A stretch of DNA of 64,000 bases from Lachnospiraceae bacterium GAM79 (GTDB lineage Bacteria > Bacillota > Clostridia > Lachnospirales > Lachnospiraceae). The stretch is taken from positions 2,294,001 through 2,358,000 of the forward strand of contig AP018536.1 of the NCBI GenBank assembly GCA_003584705.1, read 5' to 3'. The position numbers were made by a program, and so were the translations under genes. Positions 34,918-43,115 of the stretch are shown piece by piece (the first letter of the stretch is position 1; every line of letters starts with the position of its first letter). The notes beneath the pieces were generated by a model. It did no database searches, was not told where the DNA came from, and saw only the letters and a program-made list of their open reading frames with translations.

Positions 34918-35244
34918 AATGTTCCTGCTGTCCTTTCCGTGAGGTAGTTTCCAAAAATATTGACTCGATAACCCGTGCTTCGCACTCTGCTGTCTGCTTC
35001 GCAGACGGTTCTCTTGTTAATGAATGCAAGAAAACAAATGCTCGCTCTGCGAGCGCTTGTTTTCTTTTGCATTCATTATATAGTATTCAAAACTACATGT
35101 CAACAGTTGCACCTTTTCTCTGTTCTCTGAATTTATAAAGATTTTATAACTATTTTGTTTCACTCCTTTACTTTACAACTTTAGTATGCTAAAATACTAA
35201 TAGTTGCGTTGTATTGATTACAACTATGGAAAGGTGTGTCGATA
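34918..35244. other. Gene-free stretch with three consecutive palindromes and the YerC promoter
   Basis: Stems at 34975 to 34985 (GTGCTTCGCAC), 34992 to 35006 (GTCTGC / GCAGAC) and 35019 to 35077 (a near-perfect 59-base palindrome) follow each other within 105 bp. None ends in a clear U-tract. Farther right, TTTACA (35172 to 35177) with a weak TACTAA 17 bp on, plus palindromes TAGTAT-N6-ATACTA (35182 to 35199) and TAGTTG-N14-CAACTA (35201 to 35226), form the control region of the TrpR-like gene. Confidence 0.55.
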
Positions 35245-35553
35245 ATGAATAAAAAAATCAAAACGGACGCTGTAGATTCCCTTTTTGATGCGGTGTTGTG
35301 TCTGCAGTCCCGTGAGGAATGCTACAGTTTCTTCGAAGATCTGTGTACTGTCAACGAACTGTTGTCTCTGTCCCAACGGTTCGAAGTGGCTGCCATGCTG
35401 AAGGACGGCAAGACATATCTGGAGATTGCCGAGAAGACCGGAGCTTCCACCGCCACCATCAGCCGCGTAAACCGTTCACTGAACTACGGCAACGACGGTT
35501 ACGAGCTGGTCTTTGGACGTATGGAGAAAAAGGAAACGGAACAGAATTCTTAA
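35245..35553 (+). CDS. YerC/YecD family TrpR-like repressor
   Basis: 102 aa from ATG 35245, preceded by GGAAAGGTG. The sequence DLCTVNELLSLSQRFEVAAM, then KTYLEIAEKTGASTATISRV, is the TrpR-superfamily HTH of the YerC family (sigma-70 region 4-like HTH, all-helical dimer). The ligand-binding site of TrpR is not conserved in this family, so the effector is unknown. The gene is alone between leftward genes. The start is preceded by two palindromes, compatible with autoregulation, and a terminator follows. Confidence 0.88.
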   Translation: MNKKIKTDAVDSLFDAVLCLQSREECYSFFEDLCTVNELLSLSQRFEVAAMLKDGKTYLEIAEKTGASTATISRVNRSLNYGNDGYELVFGRMEKKETEQNS

Positions 35554-35569
35554 CTTAATGAATAAAAAT

Positions 35570-35600
35570 AGGAGCACTCAAAAACGGCGCTCCTGTTTTT
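35570..35600. terminator. Bidirectional terminator between yerC-like gene and bactofilin
   Basis: AGGAGC pairs with GCTCCT. GTTTTTATTTT follows on the plus strand and ATTTTTATTC on the minus strand. Confidence 0.8.
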
Positions 35601-35619
35601 ATTTTATCTTTTATTCTTC

Positions 35620-36168
35620 TTATGCTTCGCTTGTATTGGCTGCTGTTGTTTCCGCAGCTGGAGTTTCTGTCTTCTCCACCGTCTCTGCTGTCTGTGAAGT
35701 CTTCTGATTTTCTCTCTTTTCTTCCTCTTCCACTTCCTTCAGAGCTTCTGCGATGGCTGCCTTGGCACTCTTGCGTCCTGCCCGGACCGCTTTGGCCGTT
35801 CTGGCTTTACCTTTTCTGTCAGGAACTGTCTGGTTCATATCGATTTTTCCCTGGAATACGGCATGTTCATCAATAACGATCACCTTTGTGGCAATGTCCC
35901 CCAGCACTTTGGCCGAAGCTGTCAGTTCCGCTTTCTCCGGTGCAGTGATATTTCCGGTCACTTCCCCGCCGATCAGAACAGATGCAGCCTGTACATCTCC
36001 TGTGACTATGCTTCCGGCTCCCAGGATCAGGTTGCCTGTCACCGTCACGTTACCACCAATCTTACCGTCAATTCTTGCGGAACCGTCCAATGTAAAATCT
36101 CCGGTCAACTCCGCTCCGGCACCGATCAGTGTGCTCATTTTTGTATCTGCATTCTTTTTTCCTAACAT
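35620..36168 (-). CDS. Bactofilin
   Basis: 182 aa from ATG 36168, preceded by TTTGGAAG; a TTG frame start lies 27 bases earlier. The core (MSTLIGAGAELTGDFTLDGS, then ARIDGKIGGNVTVTGNLILG) has the repeating Gly-hydrophobic pattern of the bactofilin beta-helix, a self-assembling cytoskeletal scaffold that needs no nucleotide. A Lys-, Ala- and Glu-rich C-terminal tail follows, probably disordered. It is the second gene after the M23/LytM-like membrane protein, 24 bp away; bactofilins often sit next to LytM peptidases and localise or stabilise them at the envelope. Confidence 0.9.
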   Translation of the reverse strand: MLGKKNADTKMSTLIGAGAELTGDFTLDGSARIDGKIGGNVTVTGNLILGAGSIVTGDVQAASVLIGGEVTGNITAPEKAELTASAKVLGDIATKVIVIDEHAVFQGKIDMNQTVPDRKGKARTAKAVRAGRKSAKAAIAEALKEVEEEEKRENQKTSQTAETVEKTETPAAETTAANTSEA

Positions 36169-36191
36169 GTATCTTCCAAACCTTTCCGCAA

Positions 36192-36917
36192 TCAACCACT
36201 GATTGCCAGCATATCCATAGGATTAATATAGCTTCCGTCTTTCTGCATCTGGTATCCCAGATCCGCGTTATCTTCGCCGATGACAAACAAGGTAGTTCCC
36301 TGTACTACGGAATCCCCCACATTCACTGTGGTATCTCCTTTATTCCGATAGATGGTGACATAACCGTTGCCATGATCCACCCACACGCTGTGTCCGTAGA
36401 TCTCGTCATCATTTATGGCAATGACCGTACCGCTGGCCGCCGCCACAACCGTAGTTCCCACCGATGCATGGAATATGCACATGGGATCGCCCTCACTTAC
36501 TTCCTCCATGGATGCAGAACCCGTCAGAGGGAATTCCGTAGGAAGGCTCTGCTTTTCCAGAGTTGCTGATAATTCGCTCTCACTCTGTACCTTCTGGCTT
36601 ACGGTGTCGCTTAAGATCTGTATCTCTTCCGCCTGTTCCGTCACCTGCGCTTCCAGCTTACTGTTCTGCTCGCTCAGTGACTTGTTCTCTTCCTCCAGTG
36701 CCATAACCTGTTCATGGCTCCGTCTACTGGCGTTCTCCCAGAGCTGTCCCTCGTAGATAAAATAGCCGATCACTCCGCCGACCAATACACACAACAGAAG
36801 TACCACGACTTCCACGATCCATGCACGTACACGGAACTGCTTTACATTGGCATCTGCTGCGTCTGACGTAAGAATCAGCACATGGTTCAATCTTCGCTTA
36901 TGTTTACGTCTTTTCAT
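36192..36917 (-). CDS. Membrane-bound M23/LytM-fold protein lacking catalytic residues
   Basis: 241 aa from ATG 36917, after GGAGGTGAC. A cytoplasmic basic N-terminus, one membrane helix (residues 34 to 56), a coiled coil (ALEEENKSLSEQNSKLEAQV) and a C-terminal LytM fold (GTTVVAAASGTVIAINDDEI, then GHSVWVDHGNGYVTIYRN). Active M23 peptidases have HxxxD and HxH zinc ligands; here the usual YxH is YRN and the HFEI-type motif is GYQMQKDG, so catalysis is unlikely. It therefore resembles SpoIIQ-like or EnvC-like binding or scaffold proteins. The bactofilin gene follows, and both probably act together in envelope shape or sporulation. Confidence 0.82.
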   Translation of the reverse strand: MKRRKHKRRLNHVLILTSDAADANVKQFRVRAWIVEVVVLLLCVLVGGVIGYFIYEGQLWENASRRSHEQVMALEEENKSLSEQNSKLEAQVTEQAEEIQILSDTVSQKVQSESELSATLEKQSLPTEFPLTGSASMEEVSEGDPMCIFHASVGTTVVAAASGTVIAINDDEIYGHSVWVDHGNGYVTIYRNKGDTTVNVGDSVVQGTTLFVIGEDNADLGYQMQKDGSYINPMDMLAISG

Positions 36918-37078
36918 AGAGTCACCTCCGCTAAATATCAACCCATTTTACCACAGGAAAGCTCTTACAGCAATCATTTCTTAACATTTTTGTAATATTT
37001 TCCCAAGATTTTCTTCATTTATTCGTATTTAAAAGGGAATTACCTATAAATTTTTGTGCAATTTTACAGAATCGTCTA

Positions 37079-37107
37079 TTTACTTTTACTACCTGCTGTG
37101 CTATGAT
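37079..37107 (+). promoter_or_regulatory. Promoter of the cold-shock gene
   Basis: TTTACT (37079 to 37084), exactly 17 bp, TATGAT (37102 to 37107). The ATG is 73 bp downstream of the -10 box, leaving the long leader typical of csp genes. Confidence 0.6.
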
Positions 37108-37179
37108 GCACTTGCTGAGACAATGTTGTATACATTGCAAAAAGTAAATGACAGCAAAGAATTTGTGGAGGTATCTATT

Positions 37180-37380
37180 ATGAACAAAGGTACAGTTAAG
37201 TGGTTCAACAATCAGAAGGGTTATGGTTTCATCTCCGATGAATCCGGCAAGGATGTATTCGTACACTACAGCGGTCTGAACATGGACGGTTACAAGACCC
37301 TGGAAGAGGGCGCAGCCGTTTCTTTTGATATCGTAGATGGAGAAAAGGGACCTCAGGCTGTTAACGTAACCAAACTTTAA
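37180..37380 (+). CDS. cspA: Cold-shock protein, CspA family
   Basis: 66 aa from ATG 37180, seven to eight bases after GGAGG. It has RNP1-like KGYGFISDE and RNP2-like DVFVHYSGL motifs of the OB-fold cold-shock domain, starting [12 protein letters not shown]. The protein binds single-stranded RNA and DNA as an RNA chaperone. It is monocistronic: a promoter lies at 37079 and a strong bidirectional terminator begins 17 bp after the stop. Length and motifs are entirely usual for the family. The symbol is generic, since paralogues are probably present elsewhere. Confidence 0.95.
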   Translation: MNKGTVKWFNNQKGYGFISDESGKDVFVHYSGLNMDGYKTLEEGAAVSFDIVDGEKGPQAVNVTKL

Positions 37381-37396
37381 TCATAAACGAAAAATA

Positions 37397-37440
37397 AGAT
37401 CCGCAGGCGCTATCACATGATAGTTCCTGCGGATCTTTCT
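37397..37440. terminator. Bidirectional terminator between csp and hisA
   Basis: AGATCCGCAGG (37397 to 37407) pairs with CCTGCGGATCT (37426 to 37436), with an inner CTATC / GATAG stem. TTTCTATTTTT follows on the plus strand. It overlaps the stop of the leftward hisA-like gene. Confidence 0.85.
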
Positions 37441-38218
37441 ATTTTTCTCTGCACACTGTCAGTACATCTTCCCATTTCATGCTGCCGCCGAAGAGATCCA
37501 GTGCACTCCCGATGGTCACATTCATCCGGTTCTGCCCCAGTTTTTTTAACAAATACAGATCTTCCATGGAGTGAACACCACCCGCATAGGTGATTGGATT
37601 TCCGGTATAATTTCCAATAAACTTTACCAGTTCCTGTTCAATTCCCCGGGCCTTGCCTTCCACATCCACTGCATGGATCAGGAATTCATCACAATAGGCA
37701 GATAATTTTTTAAGTAGTGCCTCATCCACTGCTTCTTTTGTCAGCTTCTGCCAGCGGTCAGTCACTACCAGATACTGCTCTCCCGCACGCTTGCAGCTTA
37801 CATCCAGCACAAGGTGCTCTTTTCCGATGGACTGGACCAGTTTGTCCAGTCTGTCATAGTCGATCCGTCCCTCCCTGAACACATAGGACGTCACGATCAC
37901 ATGGGAGGCCCCTGCTGCCAGATACTCTGCCGCATTCTCCGCCGTAATGCCTCCTCCGACCTGCAATCCTCCCGGATATACACGCAGGGCCGACAATGCC
38001 TGTTCCTTCGTTGCCTCATAATAAGGGCTGTCCGAGGCATTCAATAAAATAATATGTCCGCCTTTTAAACTGTTTTTCTGATACAGTTTTGCATAAAAGG
38101 CAGCGTCCTGTTCTGAGACAAAGTTCTCCTGCGCCCGATCACCGAGATCTTTTAAGCTTCCACCGACAATCTGTTTTACTTTTCCGTTATGAATATCAAT
38201 ACAGGGGCGAAATTCCAT
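37439..38218 (-). CDS. hisA: HisA, eukaryote-type (ProFAR isomerase)
   Basis: 259 aa TIM barrel: RPCIDIHNGKVKQIVGGSLK with catalytic Asp8-equivalent in CIDIHNGKV, GGLQVGGGITAENAAEYL, and the second acid in AVDVEGKARG. The length and the pattern GGHIILLNASDSPYY resemble the eukaryotic/plant-type HisA subfamily (TIGR02129) rather than the usual bacterial type. The enzyme performs the Amadori rearrangement of ProFAR to PRFAR in histidine synthesis. No other his gene is next to it, so it is detached from the pathway operon, which is usual for this subfamily in Clostridia. A GAGGAAAAAG site precedes the ATG. Confidence 0.85.
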   Translation of the reverse strand: MEFRPCIDIHNGKVKQIVGGSLKDLGDRAQENFVSEQDAAFYAKLYQKNSLKGGHIILLNASDSPYYEATKEQALSALRVYPGGLQVGGGITAENAAEYLAAGASHVIVTSYVFREGRIDYDRLDKLVQSIGKEHLVLDVSCKRAGEQYLVVTDRWQKLTKEAVDEALLKKLSAYCDEFLIHAVDVEGKARGIEQELVKFIGNYTGNPITYAGGVHSMEDLYLLKKLGQNRMNVTIGSALDLFGGSMKWEDVLTVCREK

Positions 38219-38353
38219 CTTTTTCCTCGTTTTCTTCCAAATGATTTTTATTTTTTTGAATTATTTTCTAAAATCCGCACATACTACCCTCAAGCCGACC
38301 ATCTTTGGTTCGGACTGAATATCCCTGACGGGCATCTTGAAATGGAGGACATT

Positions 38354-38800
38354 ATGAAAAATAAGACAAATAACGTAACATCCCACATCGGGAAAAAATT
38401 ACTGGTTCTGGGCATCATCACAGTCTACCTGTGTATGGCGACCGCCTGTGGCACCAACAAGAACAACAATAACTCCGGCAGCATGGCTGCCTCTCCTTCT
38501 CCGTCCACCTCTCCTGCTGCTCAGGGGAGCACAGAGGCGCAGACCACAGAGACCGGAACTGCCGCTACCGACAGCACTATGGGTGACATGAACGGCAACG
38601 GTAACACCGTAGGAGAAAATGATTCCATGCTGGATAATGCAGGCAATGCCATCGGAGAAGCCGGTGATACCGTAGGCAATATCGTGGACGATGCCGCAAA
38701 CGGTGTCTCCGATATCACCAACGACCTGATAGGCAACGGTAATGATACTGCAGGTAACAACAATTCTACCACTGCCACCACCGGAGCCGGCCAGAGATAA
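38354..38800 (+). CDS. Small low-complexity lipoprotein
   Basis: 148 aa from ATG 38354, six bases after GGAGGA; an ATG at 38342 is the alternative. A basic N-terminus, a hydrophobic helix (KLLVLGIITVYLCMATAC) and a lipobox-like ATAC mark a lipoprotein. The rest is rich in Asn, Ser, Thr, Gly and Ala with repeated GNGN-type motifs (TVGENDSMLDNAGNAIGEAG) and no predicted fold, as in cell-wall spacer proteins. Similar anchored low-complexity lipoproteins occur in Lachnospiraceae. It is divergent from hisA and convergent with fbp. Function unknown. Confidence 0.65.
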   Translation: MKNKTNNVTSHIGKKLLVLGIITVYLCMATACGTNKNNNNSGSMAASPSPSTSPAAQGSTEAQTTETGTAATDSTMGDMNGNGNTVGENDSMLDNAGNAIGEAGDTVGNIVDDAANGVSDITNDLIGNGNDTAGNNNSTTATTGAGQR

Positions 38801-38801
38801 G

Positions 38802-40754
38802 TTATACCTCTTCCATGATCGTACCTTCCCGGTAAGCCTCCAGGAGTTCTTCCAGATAGAAGATATTCTCCTGGATCTCCTTGCCGGTATCGGTATCGGC
38901 CACCAGTTTTCTGCGGGGGAAATTCTCCACCACCACGGAATCCGAGAAAATATCCGATTCCTTGATGATCGCCGCTTCCGTAGATTCAAAAGGTTCATGG
39001 GCTACCAGACGCATTCCTCTGGAATTACATACCAGCGTATATCCCGCAATTCCCGTCTTTTTCTGATATGCTTTGGAAAAGCCACCGTCGATGATCAGCA
39101 GCTTACCGCCGCATTTGATGGGTGATTCCCCATGGATCTGTTCCACGGGCACATGACCATTGACGATATGGGCATCGGCCTTGTCCAGGCCGAATTCCTC
39201 TAAGATTCTGCCGATGACTTCCTCATTTTCCAACAGCTTATAGTAACTGTTTTTCTCTTCTATATGAGTCTCCTTATCCTTCAGGAAATACCGCTCAAAG
39301 GTAGCCATTTTTGCCTTGCCGAACACCGGGGAACCGGGGCCCGCCCAGATGTACCAGATCATATCCTGTCCCAGAGCGCGCTCTTTGGCTTCCTTGGCAT
39401 AATAACCTCTTCTGGCGTAATATTCCAGAATGTCGTACAGTGCTTTTCCGCAATACTCTTTTCCGCAGATCTCCACCTGCATGAAACTGCCGTCCGGATT
39501 CAAGGGGACACAGCCGTGATACAACAGATTGCCGTTGTAAATCTTGTACATGCCGCCCTTGGAAAACAGAAATTTTACATGGCGCTGCAGTTTCTCACAA
39601 CGCATGAACACCTGCTGCAGGCGCAGCATGACCTTGCTCTCTTCCTCCGTGAGTTCGTAAGGATGTACAGGATCCACCGTAGGGAAATCCACGTCTTTCA
39701 TGGGATATTCTTTGCCGTCCACGCAGATCGTCTTTTTCTCGAAATCAATCCGATGCAACAGCATCCGGTCTTCCATATGGAACTCCGGGTGTCTCATGAT
39801 CAGCTGTCCTTCCAGCTTGAACTGCAAGATAGCAATTGCTTTATGCATCTTGGTGTCCAGCCCGAGATCCTTGGTATTGTAATCGGTATTGAACTTGATG
39901 GTAAAGGCATCGCAGTTGGTATTCTCATAAGTTTCCAGTGCAAATGTAGCCAGAGGCAGCAGGTTGATGCCGTAGCCATCCTCCAGAGTGGCGAGATTAC
40001 CGTATCTGGCAGACATTCTGACCACATTGGCGATACAGGCCAGACTTCCGGCCGCCGCGCCCATCCACACCATGTCATGGTTGCCCCACTGGACATCCAC
40101 GGAATGGTATTCGCACAAAGTATCCATAATAATATGAGGGCCGGGACCTCTGTCGTAAATATCACCGACGATATGCAGATGATCGATGACCAGCCGCTGG
40201 ATCAGGTGGCTTAACGCAATAATAAACTGCGGCGCTCTGCCGATGCGGATGATAGTATGGATGATCTCATTATAGTATGCCTCTTTGTCCTGGATTTCTT
40301 CCTTCTCCGTGATCAGTTCTTCGATGACATAGGCGAAATCCTTCGGCAATGCCTTTCTGACTTTGGAGCGGGTGTATTTGGAAGAGACACGTTTGATGAC
40401 CTGTACCAGACGATGAAGGGATATTTTGTACCAGTCCTCCAGATTGTCCTCTTCTCTTTCCACGATCTCCAGTTTGCTCTCTGGATAATAGATCAGGGTT
40501 GCCAGGCTTTTTTTGTCCTTGTTGCTGATGGTGTTGCCGAATTCCTCGTCGATCTTGCGGCGTACGGAACCGGAACCGTTTTTCAGGACATGGTTGAACT
40601 GTTCGTATTCTCCGTGGATATCCGTCAGGAAATGTTCCGTACCTTTGGGGAGGTTCAGGATGGACTGGAGGTTGATGATCTCTGTGGAGGCTGCCGCTAT
40701 ATTTTTGTATTGGTGTGAGAGGGTCTTTAGAACCTTCTGTTCCATTTCGCTCAT
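38802..40754 (-). CDS. fbp: Fructose-1,6-bisphosphatase, class III
   Basis: 650 aa from ATG 40754, six bases after AAAGGTG; a GTG nine bases upstream is less likely. Metallophosphoesterase motifs: FLTDIHGEYEQF, VGDIYDRGPGPH and QWGNHDMVW, with YDIL and WAGPGSPVFGKAKM later, as in the Firmicutes FBPase III family. It dephosphorylates fructose 1,6-bisphosphate in gluconeogenesis and is typically regulated by PEP and AMP. Cytoplasmic. Its stop lies one base from the convergent lipoprotein gene's stop. A structured repeat and dapB lie upstream. Confidence 0.95.
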   Translation of the reverse strand: MSEMEQKVLKTLSHQYKNIAAASTEIINLQSILNLPKGTEHFLTDIHGEYEQFNHVLKNGSGSVRRKIDEEFGNTISNKDKKSLATLIYYPESKLEIVEREEDNLEDWYKISLHRLVQVIKRVSSKYTRSKVRKALPKDFAYVIEELITEKEEIQDKEAYYNEIIHTIIRIGRAPQFIIALSHLIQRLVIDHLHIVGDIYDRGPGPHIIMDTLCEYHSVDVQWGNHDMVWMGAAAGSLACIANVVRMSARYGNLATLEDGYGINLLPLATFALETYENTNCDAFTIKFNTDYNTKDLGLDTKMHKAIAILQFKLEGQLIMRHPEFHMEDRMLLHRIDFEKKTICVDGKEYPMKDVDFPTVDPVHPYELTEEESKVMLRLQQVFMRCEKLQRHVKFLFSKGGMYKIYNGNLLYHGCVPLNPDGSFMQVEICGKEYCGKALYDILEYYARRGYYAKEAKERALGQDMIWYIWAGPGSPVFGKAKMATFERYFLKDKETHIEEKNSYYKLLENEEVIGRILEEFGLDKADAHIVNGHVPVEQIHGESPIKCGGKLLIIDGGFSKAYQKKTGIAGYTLVCNSRGMRLVAHEPFESTEAAIIKESDIFSDSVVVENFPRRKLVADTDTGKEIQENIFYLEELLEAYREGTIMEEV

Positions 40755-40783
40755 GAAATTCACCTTTCTATGTTACTTCACGA

Positions 40784-41000
40784 AGCGTACGGATACCATG
40801 CCTCGGTGTAAGGTCTCCGAGTGTGAATTTTTTAGGAAAAGTGATTCATTTGTTCTACTTAACACGGGCACGCCTACACGCACCATCCGTAGTGCGGATC
40901 GGCTGTCGCAAACATCGTGTTTGCTCCACCCTGTTCTTCAACACTTTTCAAGAAAATGTCAACACTCTGCGACAAACATCATCGCCATGGCATCCATCCA
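40784..41000. repeat. Structured intergenic repeat, copy A
   Basis: About 215 bp between the dapB stop and the fbp start that aligns along its length with 46593 to 46812. Shared blocks include GTAAGGTCTCC, GCTCCACCCTG, TTCAACACTTTTC, AGAAAAT and CGACAAACATC. Hairpins: CTCGG / CCGAG near 40802 to 40820, ATCCG / CGGAT near 40884 to 40899, GCAAACA / TGTTTGC near 40907 to 40924, and a long pair TGTCGC / GCGACA enclosing the third. Base pairs vary between copies while pairing is kept, so a structured RNA is likely. Confidence 0.7.
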
Positions 41001-41029
41001 CTTCGTCAGTTCATGACTTTACCAGGTAA

Positions 41030-41794
41030 TTACATCGCTGCATTGATCACATCAGACATGTTGTACATGCCAGCGGGCTTGCCTGCCAGGAACTTGGCTG
41101 CCTGTACGGCGCCTTTACCGAAGACAGCTTTGGAGTAGGCGGTGTGGGAGAAGGTTACAACTTCGTCTGCCCCGGCGAAGATCACATCATGGTCACCGAC
41201 GATGGTGCCGCCTCTGACAGAGCTGATGCCAATTTCTTTCTTCGGTCTCTGCTCTCTGCGGTTGCTGCGGTCATAGACATATTCATACTCACCGTTAAAT
41301 TCCTCGTTGATGGAATCTGCCAGTGCCAGTGCGGTGCCGCTGGGAGCGTCTACCTTCAGATTGTGGTGCTTCTCCACAATCTCCATATCGAAGCCTGCGT
41401 TGGCCAGCACTCCGGCAGCTTCTTTCAAAAGCTTTAACATCAGGTTGATACCTAAGGACATATTGGCGGATTTTAAGATGGCCACCTTTTTCGCTGCTTC
41501 GTCTACTTTCGCCAGCTGTGCCTCGGACAGACCAGTGGTACACAGCACGCAGGGAAGCTTTTTCTCCACGCAGTAATCCAACAGCTTGTCTACTGCCACG
41601 GCTGCGGAGAAATCAATGATTGCATCTGCAGCCACATCACATTTGTAAATATCTGTGAATACAGGGTAGGGATTGTGTCCATCGTCTCTGGCATCGATTC
41701 CCGCCACCAGTTCCATATCGGGGTCCGCTGCGATCAGTCCGCTGATCACCTGTCCCATTTTACCGTTACATCCATGCATGATTATTTTTACCAT
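41030..41794 (-). CDS. dapB: 4-hydroxy-tetrahydrodipicolinate reductase
   Basis: 254 aa. N-terminal Rossmann motif HGCNGKMGQVISGLI binds NAD(P)H; the C-terminal substrate domain has EKHHNLKVDAPSGTA with catalytic His and Lys; and GTIVGDHDVIFAGADEVVTF is typical of DapB. It reduces 4-hydroxy-tetrahydrodipicolinate on the way to lysine and diaminopimelate for peptidoglycan, and dipicolinate in sporulating relatives. It lies directly after dapA in the same direction, but an intrinsic terminator stands in the 164-bp gap, so it may have a separate promoter or be reached by readthrough. Confidence 0.96.
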   Translation of the reverse strand: MVKIIMHGCNGKMGQVISGLIAADPDMELVAGIDARDDGHNPYPVFTDIYKCDVAADAIIDFSAAVAVDKLLDYCVEKKLPCVLCTTGLSEAQLAKVDEAAKKVAILKSANMSLGINLMLKLLKEAAGVLANAGFDMEIVEKHHNLKVDAPSGTALALADSINEEFNGEYEYVYDRSNRREQRPKKEIGISSVRGGTIVGDHDVIFAGADEVVTFSHTAYSKAVFGKGAVQAAKFLAGKPAGMYNMSDVINAAM

Positions 41795-41895
41795 TTTTCT
41801 TTTCTCCCATCTATCATGATTTTTGTAATAACGATCCAGCAGCCCTCATATTCATTTGCAAAAGCGCACTATGAATCGTTACTTTTTGAAAAAAG

Positions 41896-41929
41896 ATCCC
41901 GCCCATGATAAAAATTTCACAGGCGGGAT
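41896..41929 (-). terminator. Intrinsic terminator between dapA and dapB
   Basis: ATCCCGCC (41896 to 41903) pairs with GGCGGGAT (41922 to 41929). On the minus strand it is followed by CTTTTTTC. It lies 30 bp past the dapA stop, so dapA and dapB are not simply one transcript. Confidence 0.75.
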
Positions 41930-41958
41930 TCTTCCACTCTTGCTCTCTATTTTCCAGC

Positions 41959-42843
41959 CTACAGGACACCATAATCCTTCAGGGCTTTTTCAAGCCTCTT
42001 GGCATTGGCCTCTTCCATTTCACACAGAGGCATACGGAACGCACCGGCTCCCATTCCCATCATGTTCAGTGCGGTCTTCACAGGGATCGGGTTCACTTCA
42101 CAGAACAGTGCGTTACACAGATCCATGGCATCTAACTGCATCTGACGGCTACCTGCCACATCTCCGTCAAAGAACTTCTGGCAGATCTCGTGGGTCTGTG
42201 TAGGTGCTACATTGGAAAGTACGGAGATAACTCCGACTCCGCCCAGGGCCAGAATGGGTACGATCTGGTCGTCATTACCGGAATAAATATCCACAACGCC
42301 CTGTCCGATGGCTGCCAGGTGAGCGATCTGGCTGATGTTGCCGCTGGCTTCCTTGACACCTACGATGTTCTCCACGTCCTTACACAGCTTCACTACGGTC
42401 TCCGGCAGAATATTGCAGCCGGTACGGCTGGGTACGTTATACAGAATAGCGGGAACCTTCACAGAATCCGCAACGGTCTTGAAATGACGATACAGTCCCT
42501 TCTGGGTTGCTTTATTATAGTAGGGACTTACCAGCAGAATGCCGTCCACGCCGTATTTCTCCGCTTCCTGAGACAGATATACTGCAGTCTCGGTACAATT
42601 GGAACCGGTACCTGCTACTACAGGGATTCTCTTTGCAACTTTGTCCACACAGTATTTGATAGTATCCAGATGCTCCTCATGGGTCAGGGTAGATGACTCA
42701 CCTGTGGTACCGCATACGATAATAGCATCTGTGCCGTTTGCGATCTGGAATTCGATCAGTTCACCGAATTTCTCATAATTGACGGATCCGTCCTCGTTCA
42801 TGGGTGTGACGATTGCCACGCCTGCTCCTTTAAAAATAGCCAT
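41959..42843 (-). CDS. dapA: 4-hydroxy-tetrahydrodipicolinate synthase
   Basis: 294 aa from ATG 42843, right after GGAGG; the frame extends to 42921 but that part is the riboswitch expression platform. TIM-barrel class I aldolase motifs: GVAIVTPMNEDGSVNYEKFG, CGTTGESSTLTHEEHLD, Tyr in VSPYYNKATQKG, YNVPSRTGCNILPE and Schiff-base Lys in IVGVKEASGN. It condenses pyruvate with aspartate semialdehyde, the first step toward lysine. It is preceded by a lysine riboswitch with terminator, so expression drops when lysine is high. An intrinsic terminator follows its stop. Confidence 0.96.
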   Translation of the reverse strand: MAIFKGAGVAIVTPMNEDGSVNYEKFGELIEFQIANGTDAIIVCGTTGESSTLTHEEHLDTIKYCVDKVAKRIPVVAGTGSNCTETAVYLSQEAEKYGVDGILLVSPYYNKATQKGLYRHFKTVADSVKVPAILYNVPSRTGCNILPETVVKLCKDVENIVGVKEASGNISQIAHLAAIGQGVVDIYSGNDDQIVPILALGGVGVISVLSNVAPTQTHEICQKFFDGDVAGSRQMQLDAMDLCNALFCEVNPIPVKTALNMMGMGAGAFRMPLCEMEEANAKRLEKALKDYGVL

Positions 42844-42860
42844 ATGCTTCCTCCATTTGC

Positions 42861-42890
42861 AAAACGCCAGCGCACAATGGCGCCGGCGCT
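42861..42890 (-). terminator. Riboswitch-controlled terminator upstream of dapA
   Basis: CGCCAGCGC (42865 to 42873) pairs with GCGCCGGCG (42880 to 42888), with one G-U wobble, and on the minus strand the stem is followed by TTTT. It lies 18 bp before the dapA ATG and 19 bp past the riboswitch aptamer, as in the expression platform of an L-box. Confidence 0.85.
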
Positions 42891-42908
42891 GATTATCCAA
42901 GCTTATTT

Positions 42909-43073
42909 GATAGCGCCCCATCTGCTCACGAGATGACAGTCATACGCTTCTTAAACGTATGCCCAAGATAACATATACAGGATACCTTATCTTTCGGCGT
43001 GTTCCCCTTTCTTCTTCCCTCATCGGTACCTGTTACCTCCGAAAAAATACTCTTGAAAAACGCAACCTCTATC
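42909..43073 (-). ncRNA. Lysine riboswitch (L-box) aptamer controlling dapA
   Basis: Read on the minus strand, conserved L-box blocks appear in order: GATAGAGG at the 5' end, TTCAAGAGTATT, AAAGGGGAACACGCCGAA, TATCTTGGGCATA, ACTGTCATC and closing GGCGCTATC, whose GATAG / CTATC ends form P1. Spacing and order match the lysC L-box of Bacillus subtilis. High lysine should stabilise the aptamer and let the 42861 terminator form, turning off dapA. Confidence 0.92.
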
Positions 43074-43115
43074 TTCTTAAATATAGTTTTATGATAGCAT
43101 CAACCCATGTGACTG

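Noticed and set aside
37015..37266. 83-codon minus-strand frame
   Set aside because: It overlaps the cold-shock promoter, leader and coding start; no ribosome site.
39264..40214. 316-codon plus-strand frame
   Set aside because: Antisense to fbp, which has intact metallophosphatase motifs; His- and Leu-rich shadow translation.
42844..42921. 26-codon extension of dapA
   Set aside because: This stretch is the riboswitch terminator and end of the aptamer; the ATG at 42843 has a good GGAGG site.
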